Assembly (NCBI GenBank): GCA_002409975.1
Contig: DHOO01000036.1
Coordinates: forward strand, 44,615 to 54,215
Reading direction: 5' to 3'
DNA length: 9,601 nucleotides
Source of the DNA: Firmicutes bacterium UBA5388
Lineage (GTDB): Bacteria; Bacillota; UBA4882; UBA10575
Below the pieces are notes generated by a model that saw only the letters and a list, made by a program, of their open reading frames with translations, was not told the DNA's origin and ran no database searches. Positions 1-6,856 of this stretch are shown piece after piece (position 1 is the first letter of the stretch; each line of letters opens with the position of its first letter). Made by a program: the position numbers and the translations under genes.

Positions 1-52
1 ACTTAGGATCTAGTGGGCAACCGTAGGGGTTCAAGTCCCCTCTCTCGCACCA
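1..52 (+). tRNA. tRNA-Leu (anticodon UAG), 3' part only
   Basis: The window opens inside the anticodon loop. Loop bases 2-8 carry UAG at 4-6, which reads CUN leucine codons. The 3' anticodon stem follows at 9-13, then the long variable arm typical of class II tRNAs (14-24, GG/CC stem around CAA). Next come the T arm (stem 25-29/37-41, loop TTCAAGT at 30-36), the acceptor 3' strand 42-48, discriminator A49 and an encoded CCA at 50-52. The 5' half lies outside the window. Confidence 0.93.
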
Positions 53-60
53 GAAATATC

Positions 61-80
61 AGCGGCTATGGCCGTTTTTT
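61..80 (+). terminator. Intrinsic terminator of the tRNA unit
   Basis: A short GC-rich hairpin (CGGC 63-66, loop TATG, GCCG 71-74; extendable by a G-U and an A-U pair) is followed at once by six T residues (75-80). It starts nine bases after the tRNA CCA end, as expected for termination of a tRNA transcript, and separates the tRNA from the tig promoter. Confidence 0.75.
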
Positions 81-94
81 CTTCTTTTCTTTAC

Positions 95-124
95 TTGACA
101 CTCAATCCCTTTCAAGGGTACAAT
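95..124 (+). promoter_or_regulatory. Sigma-A type promoter of tig-clpP
   Basis: A perfect -35 box TTGACA (95-100) is followed after 18 bp by TACAAT (119-124), a five-of-six match to the -10 consensus. Transcription would start near 131, giving tig a 5' leader of about 130 nt that contains the hairpin at 152-182. A second TTGACA at 143-148 has no matching -10. TATACT boxes at 200-205 and 207-212 lack a good -35 partner. Confidence 0.7.
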
Positions 125-151
125 TAGGCAAGGCTTTTTATATTGACAAAT

Positions 152-182
152 GAGCCGATAAAACCAGAGGTTTTATCGGCTC
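152..182 (+). promoter_or_regulatory. Perfect 14-bp hairpin in the tig leader
   Basis: Bases 152-165 and 169-182 are exact reverse complements around a 3-nt loop. No T run follows on either strand, so this is not an ordinary terminator. The 3' arm and the next three bases (179-185, GCTCCTC) are exactly complementary to 252-258 (GAGGAGC), which contains the tig Shine-Dalgarno sequence. Hairpin formation and SD pairing are therefore mutually exclusive on paper. It does not match CIRCE. Any regulatory role is inference. Confidence 0.55.
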
Positions 183-261
183 CTCATTGCCATGGGGGTT
201 ATACTATATACTAAACGAGTAGTGGATGATTTTATATACTGGAGATGTAAGGAGGAGCACT

Positions 262-1605
262 ATGCAATCAAATCTAGATAAACTAGAACACAATCGGGTT
301 TTACTTGAACTAGAGGCAGATCCTAAGGAAGTCGCGGATGCTTTTAATCAAGCTTATAAAAAGGTAGTTAAGCAAATAAATGTACCTGGGTTCAGAAAGG
401 GCAAGACTCCTCGTTTAATTTTGGAGAAACAATATGGCAAAGAGGTTCTATACCAGGATGCTATGGAAATATTAATCTCACGAGGTTATTATGAGGCGCT
501 GGTCGAACATAAACTAGAACCAGTTGATAATCCCAAGATCGATTTTGAGGATGGAATTGAGGAGGGGAAACCCTTCAAGTTTAAAGCAGAAGTTGAAGTT
601 TTGCCTGAAATAAAACTAGGTCAATATAAAGGAATAAGCGTGGAAAAAGATACTCCAGTAGTCACGGAAGAAGAAGTAGATAAGGAGATAAAAGCACTTC
701 AGGATCGCCACGCTGAACTAGTCAGCGCTGAAAAAACGGTGGTTGAAAATGGTGATTTTGCGGTTATCGATTTTGAAGGTTACTTAGAAGGGGAACCATT
801 CCCCGGAGGCGCAGCTCAAGGATATACTATAGAAGTAGGAGCCGGAAGTTTTATTCCGGGTTTTGAAGCAGGGTTGTTGGGAATGGCGCTGGAAGAGGAG
901 AAAGAAATTAAAGCGACTTTCCCCGAAGAATATCACCAACCGGATTTTGCAGGCAAAGAAGCAGTTTTTAAGGTTAAACTACATGAAATTAAAGTTAAAG
1001 AATTGCCAGTGCTTGATGATGAGTTTGCAAAGAGTTTAGGGAACTTTGAAACCATGGCGGCGTTAAAGGAAGATTTAAGGAAAAGGTTCCTAGAGAATAA
1101 GGAGAAGAAAGCACAGAGAGACTTCGAAAATGCTGTCATCGAAAAGGTGGTTGCAAACAGTAGTGTTGAAGTAACGGAAACTTTGATTAACCGAGAAGTA
1201 GATCGTTTAATCCATAATGTTGAGCATGATTTAGAAGAAAGAGGGTTAAAATTAGAGGAGTATCTTAAATACTCAGAACGGACAATTGACGACTTACGAC
1301 AGGAATTTTACCCTCAAGCTGAAAATCGGGTAAAAACAGATTTAGTCCTTTCTGCTATCGCCAAGGTAGAAGGAATTATCGTAAGTGAGGACGAAATAAA
1401 TGAACGATTAGATTATTTACTGCAATTCTATCCTCCTGCTACCAAAGAAGCGATGATGAAAGAGAAGAAAGCCAATGTTATTGCAGGAATTAATTCTTCC
1501 CTCGAACGGGAAAAGACGATTAAATTGCTGGTAGATTCTGCCCAAAATGGGCAACCCGTTAAGGTTGAGGCTGAAGAGAAAGTGGAAGAGGTGAAAGAAG
1601 AATGA
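262..1605 (+). CDS. tig: Trigger factor, ribosome-associated chaperone and peptidyl-prolyl isomerase
   Basis: This cytosolic chaperone docks at the ribosome exit tunnel, shields nascent chains and isomerises proline bonds. The 447-residue product has the three expected parts. The N-terminal ribosome-binding domain carries the signature GFRKGK (43-48). An FKBP-like PPIase domain spans about 165-245 (GDFAVIDFEG start, FIPGFEAGL near 197-205). A helical C-terminal substrate-cradling domain follows from about 250, ending in an acidic Glu/Lys/Val tail. I chose ATG 262 because AAGGAGG sits at 249-255 just before it. An in-frame ATG at 226 would add 12 residues but has no ribosome binding site and lies in the leader. 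The stop codon overlaps the clpP start (ATGA), so the two genes are translationally coupled. Length is slightly above the usual 430 or so residues. Confidence 0.98.
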   Translation: MQSNLDKLEHNRVLLELEADPKEVADAFNQAYKKVVKQINVPGFRKGKTPRLILEKQYGKEVLYQDAMEILISRGYYEALVEHKLEPVDNPKIDFEDGIEEGKPFKFKAEVEVLPEIKLGQYKGISVEKDTPVVTEEEVDKEIKALQDRHAELVSAEKTVVENGDFAVIDFEGYLEGEPFPGGAAQGYTIEVGAGSFIPGFEAGLLGMALEEEKEIKATFPEEYHQPDFAGKEAVFKVKLHEIKVKELPVLDDEFAKSLGNFETMAALKEDLRKRFLENKEKKAQRDFENAVIEKVVANSSVEVTETLINREVDRLIHNVEHDLEERGLKLEEYLKYSERTIDDLRQEFYPQAENRVKTDLVLSAIAKVEGIIVSEDEINERLDYLLQFYPPATKEAMMKEKKANVIAGINSSLEREKTIKLLVDSAQNGQPVKVEAEEKVEEVKEE

Positions 1606-2192
1606 ATTTGGTGCCAATGGTAGTTGAACAGACCAATCGTGGTGAGCGAGCCTATGACATTTTCTCCCGCTTGCTCAAGGAAAGAATTGTTTTTATCAGT
1701 GGTCCGATTGATGACCACATGGCTAATTTGATCGTGGCTCAACTTATTTATCTCGAGAGTGAAGATCCGGAAAAAGATATCTCCGTGTATATTAATAGCC
1801 CGGGTGGTGTAATCTATTCTGGCTTAGCTATTTATGACGCTATGCAGTATATAAAACCTGAAGTCTCTACGATCTGTGTGGGTTTTGCTGCCAGTATGGG
1901 AGCGCTACTTTTGTGCGCGGGGGCTAAAGGAAAAAGATACGCTCTGCCTAACTCTAGGGTAATGATTCATCAACCGTTGGGAGGGGCAGAGGGGCAAGCT
2001 GCTGATATTGAGATTCAAGCTCGAGAGATTTTAAGATTAAGGGAAGTTACTAATCACATCCTTTCCCACCATACAGGAAAGCCTTTAGAAAAAATTACTC
2101 ATGATGTAGATCGTAATTATTGGATGAGCGCCCAAGAGGCTAAAGAATATGGGATTATTGATGAGATTATTGAGAAACGTAAAATGAAATAG
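1602..2192 (+). CDS. clpP: ATP-dependent Clp protease proteolytic subunit ClpP
   Basis: ClpP forms the tetradecameric serine-protease chamber that works with ClpX or other AAA+ unfoldases in the cytosol. The product has 196 residues, normal for the family. The N-terminus (MNLVPMVVEQTNRGERAYDI) is the standard ClpP start and supports ATG 1602, which overlaps the tig stop. The nucleophile is S98 in FAASMGA and the base is H123 in MIHQPLGG. The odd point is the third triad position: the motif that normally reads RD before the F/Y-x-SA segment reads DRNYWMSA here, placing Asn (N172, codon AAT) where Asp is expected. The rest of the protein looks intact, so this is probably a functional variant rather than a decaying gene. 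It is likely co-transcribed with tig; clpX follows after 177 bases with its own leader. Confidence 0.97.
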   Translation: MNLVPMVVEQTNRGERAYDIFSRLLKERIVFISGPIDDHMANLIVAQLIYLESEDPEKDISVYINSPGGVIYSGLAIYDAMQYIKPEVSTICVGFAASMGALLLCAGAKGKRYALPNSRVMIHQPLGGAEGQAADIEIQAREILRLREVTNHILSHHTGKPLEKITHDVDRNYWMSAQEAKEYGIIDEIIEKRKMK

Positions 2193-2369
2193 TCGTCTAT
2201 ATTAACTTCCACTGACCCAAATAATAGGGTAAAGGTTGACGTTGATCGACAAACCTCCTCGGTATTATTTAAGTGTCGTTCACGTTGGCTACCGCTAGAG
2301 AAGCCAGGTGAGATGAGAAGTATTCTACGTAAGCTTTGCGGTCTGATTCCAAAAGAAAGAGGTGGTGAG
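2193..2369 (+). promoter_or_regulatory. clpP-clpX spacer with possible promoter and imperfect hairpin
   Basis: This gap holds an imperfect hairpin at 2233-2256: AGGTT pairs with AACCT, and an inner CG/CG pair closes a 5-nt loop, with one A-A mismatch and one bulge. It is not followed by a T run. Weak sigma-A-like boxes overlap it (TTGACG 2236-2241 or TTGATC 2242-2247, then TATTAT 2263-2268), but spacing is poor (21 or 15 bp). A short TGGCT/AGCCA hairpin starts at 2285. I see no CIRCE or CtsR operator. The clpX ribosome binding site is GAGGTG at 2359-2364. Confidence 0.3.
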
Positions 2370-3635
2370 ATGTTTAAATTCGGCGATGATAAAGGACAGT
2401 TAAAATGTTCTTTTTGTGGAAAAGCTCAGGAACAAGTTAAAAAATTAATCGCCGGACCCGGGGTGTATATCTGTGATGAGTGTATTGAACTGTGCAATGA
2501 GATTATTGACGAGGAACTGAATGATGATACCTCCTTCGATTTGGAAAATATACCTAAACCAGTTGAAATTAAGGCGATACTTGATCAGTATGTGATTGGA
2601 CAGGAGGAGGCTAAAAAGACGCTCGCAGTAGCAGTTTACAATCACTATAAAAGAATTAACTCTGAGGGGTTATTTGATGATGTTGAGCTGCAAAAGAGTA
2701 ATATTCTGATTATGGGCCCGACGGGGAGTGGTAAAACTTTACTAGCTCAAACCCTGGCCAAGATCCTTAATGTACCGTTTGCCATCGCCGACGCCACCTC
2801 ACTTACTGAAGCGGGCTATGTCGGAGAGGATGTGGAGAACATCCTGTTAAAGTTGATTCAAGCTGCCGACTATGATGTAGAAAAAGCCGAAAAAGGTATT
2901 GTTTACATTGATGAAGTAGATAAGATCGCTCGTAAAACAGAGAACCCCTCTATTACCCGGGATGTTTCGGGCGAAGGGGTACAACAAGCCTTATTAAAAA
3001 TCTTGGAGGGAACGACTGCTTCTGTGCCTCCTCAGGGAGGACGGAAACATCCCCATCAGGAGTTTATTCAATTAGATACTACAAACATCTTATTCATTTG
3101 TGGTGGAGCTTTTGATGGTTTGGAAAAGCTGATTGAGAGACGAATAGGTAAAAAAACTATGGGTTTCGGGGCTGAAATCCAGCCCAAGCAGGAGAAACCT
3201 ATAGGTGATATTTTAAGGCAAGTGATGCCGGAAGATCTATTAAGATATGGGATGATCCCGGAGTTTATAGGTCGCTTACCGATCATTGTCTCTTTGGATG
3301 CTCTAGATGAAGAGGCGTTGATTACGATTCTTACTGAACCTAAAAACGCTCTGGTTAAGCAGTATAAGAAGATGATGGAGCTTGATGGGGTCGAATTGGA
3401 ATTTACGATGGATTCTTTACAAGCAATTGCCAAACTTACGATGAAGCGTAATTCTGGAGCGAGGGGCTTAAGGGCGATTATCGAAAAGTTGCTCTTGGGT
3501 GTGATGTACGATATCCCATCGCGCTCTGATGTGAAAAAATGCGTGATTACTAAAGAGATGGTGGAGGAGAACAAGGAACCACTCCTTTCCACCAGCGCGG
3601 AGCAGAGAAAGAAAAAGAAAGAAGAATCAGCTTAA
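2370..3635 (+). CDS. clpX: ATP-dependent Clp protease ATP-binding subunit ClpX
   Basis: ClpX is the hexameric AAA+ unfoldase that feeds substrates into ClpP. The 421-residue product has an N-terminal C4 zinc-binding domain (C13, C16, C35, C38), Walker A GPTGSGKT (116-123), Walker B IVYIDE (177-182), an arginine-finger segment PEFIGR (R302) and sensor II GAR (R365). The ClpP-contacting loop tripeptide, usually IGF or LGF, reads MGF here (264-266). ATG 2370 is chosen because GAGGTG lies five bases upstream and the protein then starts in the usual way (MFKFGDDKGQLKCSFCGKAQ). An in-frame ATG at 2313 would add 19 non-conserved residues. It ends in a Lys/Glu-rich tail and is followed by a strong terminator. 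It lies directly after clpP, its functional partner. Confidence 0.98.
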   Translation: MFKFGDDKGQLKCSFCGKAQEQVKKLIAGPGVYICDECIELCNEIIDEELNDDTSFDLENIPKPVEIKAILDQYVIGQEEAKKTLAVAVYNHYKRINSEGLFDDVELQKSNILIMGPTGSGKTLLAQTLAKILNVPFAIADATSLTEAGYVGEDVENILLKLIQAADYDVEKAEKGIVYIDEVDKIARKTENPSITRDVSGEGVQQALLKILEGTTASVPPQGGRKHPHQEFIQLDTTNILFICGGAFDGLEKLIERRIGKKTMGFGAEIQPKQEKPIGDILRQVMPEDLLRYGMIPEFIGRLPIIVSLDALDEEALITILTEPKNALVKQYKKMMELDGVELEFTMDSLQAIAKLTMKRNSGARGLRAIIEKLLLGVMYDIPSRSDVKKCVITKEMVEENKEPLLSTSAEQRKKKKEESA

Positions 3636-3640
3636 ACTGG

Positions 3641-3666
3641 AAAACCCGCTTAAAGCGGGTTTTTTT
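3641..3666 (+). terminator. Intrinsic terminator after clpX
   Basis: A 10-bp stem (3641-3650 with 3654-3663) has a CCCGC/GCGGG core and a 3-nt loop. The 3' arm runs into seven T residues (3660-3666). It begins five bases after the clpX stop codon. Because the 5' arm starts with AAAA, it could also terminate weakly on the minus strand. Confidence 0.93.
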
Positions 3667-3718
3667 CGTATATACGCATGGATTTCAATGTAAAAGAGTT
3701 CAAAGTAACAGAATCAGA

Positions 3719-3767
3719 AACTCAAGAGTTGCCTCCAACACTAAATATTAGGTGGAGGTTTCTTTTT
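3719..3767 (+). terminator. Second hairpin with T-rich tail, terminator-like
   Basis: A small AACTC/GAGTT hairpin (3719-3723 with 3726-3730) is followed by a larger stem: CCTCCA (3732-3737) pairs with TGGAGG (3753-3758), and an inner CTAA/TTAG helix is separated by a small internal loop. The T-rich run TTTCTTTTT follows at 3759-3767. It lies about 60 bases after the clpX terminator and could be a back-up terminator, or an attenuator in a long lonB leader. I cannot tell which from sequence alone. Confidence 0.5.
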
Positions 3768-4120
3768 GATACTTCTTAACTTATTCTCTCACTAACTGTT
3801 CAAACCGGACAAAAATGAGTGCGTTTGCTAAAGTGAAACTGAGTGATTGTTTCCTGAGACCGACATTCGCAGTGCAAAACTTAACTTAAAGGGAGAAAAA
3901 GAAGGTAGAGAAGTTATAATTAAGTGTAAAAACATTAATGAAAACAATAACAATGGAGATAATAAATTGGAAGATAAGCCGACGCCTACAAAGGCTGTCA
4001 TTCGCTACGAGCGACTAATCTCACTTTTTGCTTACGAAGTAAATCGTTTTTTAGTTGAGAGCAAAATGTGAGACTAGCAACGAGTTTCGAGAATATTTTT
4101 TAATAGGGAGGATAGGTCAG
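3768..4120 (+). other. Spacer upstream of lonB, mostly without recognisable features
   Basis: This AT-rich stretch holds a perfect TATAAT (3915-3920), but no -35 box at a normal distance. The short palindrome CATTAATG lies near 3933. A tiny possible ORF at 3967-4071 is listed separately. The lonB ribosome binding site GGGAGG is at 4106-4111. LonB of B. subtilis is made in the forespore under sigma-F, but I could not find a convincing sigma-F promoter here. Confidence 0.4.
3967..4071 (+). CDS. Possible small protein of 34 residues, function unknown
   Basis: A TTG start at 3967 has GGAG at 3955-3958, eight bases upstream. It would give a 34-residue product ending in YERLISLFAYEVNRFLVESK, which looks like an amphipathic helix. 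The same frame is open upstream to 3847, but that part is Asn/Lys-rich low-complexity sequence with no ribosome binding site, so if anything is translated it is probably the shorter form. It sits between the clpX terminators and lonB. I do not recognise a family, and it may be chance. Confidence 0.2.
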   Translation: MEDKPTPTKAVIRYERLISLFAYEVNRFLVESKM

Positions 4121-5836
4121 ATGAATTTTGCCGGGAATATAATAGGTGTAATCAACCTTTTTTTTGCTATTGTGATTGGAATGTACTTCTGGAATCTACT
4201 TAGAGCTCAACAAGGGAATAAAGTAGCAGTCGACAAAGAATCGAAGAAAGAAATGGAAAAATTGCAGCGTTTACGGAGTATCTCTCTAACAGAGCCACTT
4301 TCTGAAAAGACGAGACCTGCTAAATTTGAAGAGATTATTGGTCAGGAAGATGGATTAAAGGCTCTAAGGGCTGCGCTTTGTGGACCGAATCCTCAGCATA
4401 TTTTATTATATGGACCACCTGGTGTGGGAAAAACAGCAGCGGCGAGAGTAGTTTTAGAAGAGGCAAAAAACAATCCTTTATCTCCTCTAAAAAATCAAGC
4501 GAAATTTATTGAGATGGATGCTACGACTGCTCGTTTTGATGAGCGTGGCATAGCTGACCCACTAATAGGCTCGGTTCATGACCCGATTTATCAAGGAGCG
4601 GGACCATTGGGGATGGCAGGGATTCCGCAACCAAAACCCGGGGCTGTTACTAAAGCTCATGGCGGCATTTTGTTTATCGATGAAATTGGGGAACTTCATC
4701 CGATCCAAATGAACAAGTTACTAAAAGTCCTTGAGGATCGGAAGGTATTTTTAGAAAGCGCTTATTATAGTTCGGAAGATCCTAATATACCATCTCATAT
4801 TCATGATATTTTCCGCAATGGTCTACCAGCGGATTTTCGGTTAATTGGGGCGACGACCAGAATGCCTCAGGAAATACCCCCCGCGGTGCGATCGCGGTGT
4901 ATAGAAATTTTCTTTCGTGCTCTTACTCCTGAAGAAATTAGGATTATCGTTTTAAATGCTGTGAAGAAGATCGATTTCCAGTTGGAAGATGGTGGTATTG
5001 ATGTTATAATAAAATTTGCTACTAATGGTCGGGATGGTGTCAATATGGTACAGATCGCGGCTGGTCTTGCTCTCACTGAAGGACGAAATATCATTCTTCG
5101 TAAAGATATTGAATGGGTAGTGAATAGTGGTCAATACGCGCCTCGTCCTAATAAAAAAGTTCCAGGAGAACCGCAGGTGGGCTACGCTAATGGTTTGGCG
5201 GTCTACGGTCCGAATATGGGCGTCTTAGTAGAATTGGAAGTGGCGGCGACCCCAGTCGCTGATGGGAAAGGGAAAGTTATTACCACTGGAATGATTGATG
5301 AGGAGGAGATGGGCGAATACGGAAGAACCATTCGTCGAAAAAGTACTGCTCGGGGGTCAGTGGAAAATGTGCTAACCATTTTAAAAAAATATTTTGGAAT
5401 AGACTGTGATAACTATGATTTGCATATTAATTTTCCTGGAGGAATTCCCCTTGACGGTCCGTCGGCGGGCATAACTTTGGTCACTGCCATCTATTCGGCG
5501 CTCACAGGGACGCCTGTTGATAATTTGGTGGCAATGACTGGAGAAGTTTCCATTTTAGGTCATGTAATGCCAGTAGGCGGGATCATCCCTAAAGTAAAAG
5601 CGGCGAAACAGGCAGGAGCGACCAAGGTTATTATCCCCGCCGAAAATTGGCAGGATATTTTTGCGGAAGAAACAGAAATTCAGGTCGTTCCGGTTAGAGG
5701 GATTGAAGAGGCTATTAGCTTCGCATTAGTGGGAAGAAATAATGATAAAATGCTAGTAAAAGACGGAAAAATTACGAAAGATTCTCATAAAAATTGTAGT
5801 AACCAGGAAGAGTTGATTGTGGCTGCTGGAAACTAG
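4121..5836 (+). CDS. lonB: ATP-dependent protease LonB (membrane-anchored, sporulation type)
   Basis: LonB is an AAA+ serine protease with a Ser-Lys dyad. In B. subtilis it is produced in the forespore; that is family knowledge, not seen here. The 571-residue product begins with one transmembrane segment (about 6-27, ending FWNLL), then an AAA+ domain with Walker A GPPGVGKT (98-105) and Walker B ILFIDEIG (183-190), and a conserved block around DATTARFDERGIADPLIGS. The C-terminal Lon protease domain has S448 in DGPSAG and K491 in GGIIPK, both intact. It has no Lon N-terminal substrate domain, as expected for LonB. ATG 4121 is preferred: GGGAGG lies at 4106-4111 and the membrane segment starts immediately. 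An in-frame ATG at 4055 would add 22 polar residues without a ribosome binding site. The patatin-like gene follows within 15 bases. Confidence 0.96.
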   Translation: MNFAGNIIGVINLFFAIVIGMYFWNLLRAQQGNKVAVDKESKKEMEKLQRLRSISLTEPLSEKTRPAKFEEIIGQEDGLKALRAALCGPNPQHILLYGPPGVGKTAAARVVLEEAKNNPLSPLKNQAKFIEMDATTARFDERGIADPLIGSVHDPIYQGAGPLGMAGIPQPKPGAVTKAHGGILFIDEIGELHPIQMNKLLKVLEDRKVFLESAYYSSEDPNIPSHIHDIFRNGLPADFRLIGATTRMPQEIPPAVRSRCIEIFFRALTPEEIRIIVLNAVKKIDFQLEDGGIDVIIKFATNGRDGVNMVQIAAGLALTEGRNIILRKDIEWVVNSGQYAPRPNKKVPGEPQVGYANGLAVYGPNMGVLVELEVAATPVADGKGKVITTGMIDEEEMGEYGRTIRRKSTARGSVENVLTILKKYFGIDCDNYDLHINFPGGIPLDGPSAGITLVTAIYSALTGTPVDNLVAMTGEVSILGHVMPVGGIIPKVKAAKQAGATKVIIPAENWQDIFAEETEIQVVPVRGIEEAISFALVGRNNDKMLVKDGKITKDSHKNCSNQEELIVAAGN

Positions 5837-5850
5837 GAGGGTTGATGACT

Positions 5851-6666
5851 ATGCGACGACAAAGACCGCGTATTGCTTGGGCCTTAGGCGGGGGAGGAGC
5901 ACGGGGATTTGCTCATCTCGGAGTTTTAAAGGTGTTAAAGGAAGAAAATATTCCGGTGGACGCGCTGAGTGGAACCAGTATGGGGGCAGTGATGGCAGTT
6001 CTTTTTGCTGCTGGAACTGATCTTAAATATTTATCAGCTTTGGCTACTAGTATCTCTTGGGAGAAATTTGTCGATCTACGGTTTCCCCGCTATGGTTTAG
6101 TTGAAGGGAAACGTATTATTCCACTGATCCGTTTACTTACTAAGGGGAAGAAATTGGAGGAACTTGAAATTCCAGTCAGGGTTATTGCTACTGACCTTCT
6201 GACTGGAGAGGAGATCGTTTTTGATCAGGGAGAGATTGAAACTGCAGTTCGCGCTTCGATCTCTATTCCGGGGATTTTTACACCTCTTCCTTATGAAAAT
6301 AGAATATTAGTTGACGGTGGAGTAGTGGCCGGAGTTCCTGTGGCGGCGGCGGCGGAAATGGGAATGGATTTGGTAATTGCCATTAATGTAGCTGGTGAGT
6401 TAGATTCAGAGGCGCCACGGAGTGTTTTTGACATCTTATATCGGACTTTTGAAATTATGTCAAAACGGCTAGATGGTATTCAAACCGAAAAAGCAGACTT
6501 AGTGCTCTCTCCTGAGGTCGGAAAAGTAGGAACGGTTCAATTTTATCGAGCTGAGGAGTGCATCGAAAAGGGGGAGATAGCTGCGAGGGAGGCTTTACCT
6601 GAAATAAAAAGGGTGCTTGAAGAGTTTCAATATAAAAAAGAGGAACGGGCGGAGTACGGCGCGTGA
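5851..6666 (+). CDS. Patatin-like phospholipase / RssA-type hydrolase
   Basis: Patatin-family proteins are Ser-Asp dyad lipid acyl hydrolases; the true substrate of this bacterial subgroup (YlbK/RssA-like) is mostly unknown. The 271-residue product has the oxyanion-hole loop GGGGARG (13-19), the nucleophile elbow GTSMG (S43), and the dyad aspartate D155 in DGG, all intact. No signal peptide is visible, so it is likely cytosolic or peripheral at the membrane. AGGAGG at 5835-5840 fits ATG 5851 (10-nt spacing) best. ATG 5845 (two residues longer) is only 4 nt from it, and TTG 5842 is too close. It starts 14 bases after lonB and is probably co-transcribed with it. It ends 17 bases before the small membrane protein. 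Confidence 0.92.
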   Translation: MRRQRPRIAWALGGGGARGFAHLGVLKVLKEENIPVDALSGTSMGAVMAVLFAAGTDLKYLSALATSISWEKFVDLRFPRYGLVEGKRIIPLIRLLTKGKKLEELEIPVRVIATDLLTGEEIVFDQGEIETAVRASISIPGIFTPLPYENRILVDGGVVAGVPVAAAAEMGMDLVIAINVAGELDSEAPRSVFDILYRTFEIMSKRLDGIQTEKADLVLSPEVGKVGTVQFYRAEECIEKGEIAAREALPEIKRVLEEFQYKKEERAEYGA

Positions 6667-6683
6667 GGAAGGAGTATTGATCA

Positions 6684-6830
6684 TTGTTTGAGCGGGCGGT
6701 CTGGAAGATCATTGCTTTCCTTATATTTATCTTAATAATTATTCAGATCCTGCTAGTGTTCCCAACAATTAGGTATACTTTTTGTTTAGTTGAAAGAATA
6801 GAAGGGCGATCTCTAAACAGTTTTTTTTAA
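6684..6830 (+). CDS. Small single-span membrane protein, 48 residues, function unknown
   Basis: A TTG start at 6684 has a strong ribosome binding site (AAGGAG 6669-6674, nine bases upstream), which itself overlaps and follows the rssA-like stop. The predicted product starts FERAVWKII, has one hydrophobic helix at about residues 7-27 (Ile/Leu/Phe-rich, with one Gln), then FPTIRYTFCLVERIEGR, and stops at TAA 6828. The positive cluster before the helix is small, so I do not predict topology. The layout (aromatic/charged N-terminus, one helix, short tail with an E-R-x-E-G element) loosely recalls short DUF5359/YpfB-type proteins of Bacillota, but I am not sure of that link. The last codons lie in a T8A8 tract. 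It is likely the last gene of the lonB operon. Confidence 0.7.
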   Translation: MFERAVWKIIAFLIFILIIIQILLVFPTIRYTFCLVERIEGRSLNSFF

Positions 6831-6856
6831 AAAAAAGCAAAGTAACTGAAGAAGTC

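Noticed and set aside
226..261. In-frame ATG at 226 as the tig start
   Set aside because: There is no ribosome binding site, and the strong AAGGAGG is placed for ATG 262, which also gives the normal trigger-factor N-terminus.
81..261. CIRCE or CtsR heat-shock operator upstream of tig
   Set aside because: The inverted repeat there has a 3-nt loop and an unrelated sequence; neither the TTAGCACTC/GAGTGCTAA pair nor tandem GGTCAAA heptamers are present.
3068..3592. 174-codon open frame on the minus strand opposite clpX
   Set aside because: It is fully antisense to a well-conserved gene, has no recognisable motif or ribosome binding site, and its composition is that of a mirrored coding frame.
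3872..3900. Sigma-F-like promoter (GTGCA, 15-bp gap, GGAGAAAAA) for lonB
   Set aside because: The -10 resembles GGNNANAN but the -35 matches only three of five positions, and the site is more than 200 bases from lonB. Too weak to call.
3847..3966. Longer form of the small ORF before lonB (74 codons from TTG 3847)
   Set aside because: No ribosome binding site, and the first 40 codons are Asn/Lys-rich low-complexity sequence; only the short form from 3967 is kept, as doubtful.
5842..5850. TTG 5842 or ATG 5845 as the patatin-like gene start
   Set aside because: They lie 1 and 4 bases from the end of AGGAGG, too close for good initiation; ATG 5851 fits better. The difference is at most three residues.
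6821..6836. T8A8 tract as a terminator of the lonB unit
   Set aside because: It is an A-T only palindrome without a GC stem before the T run; more likely a bent-DNA or upstream promoter element.
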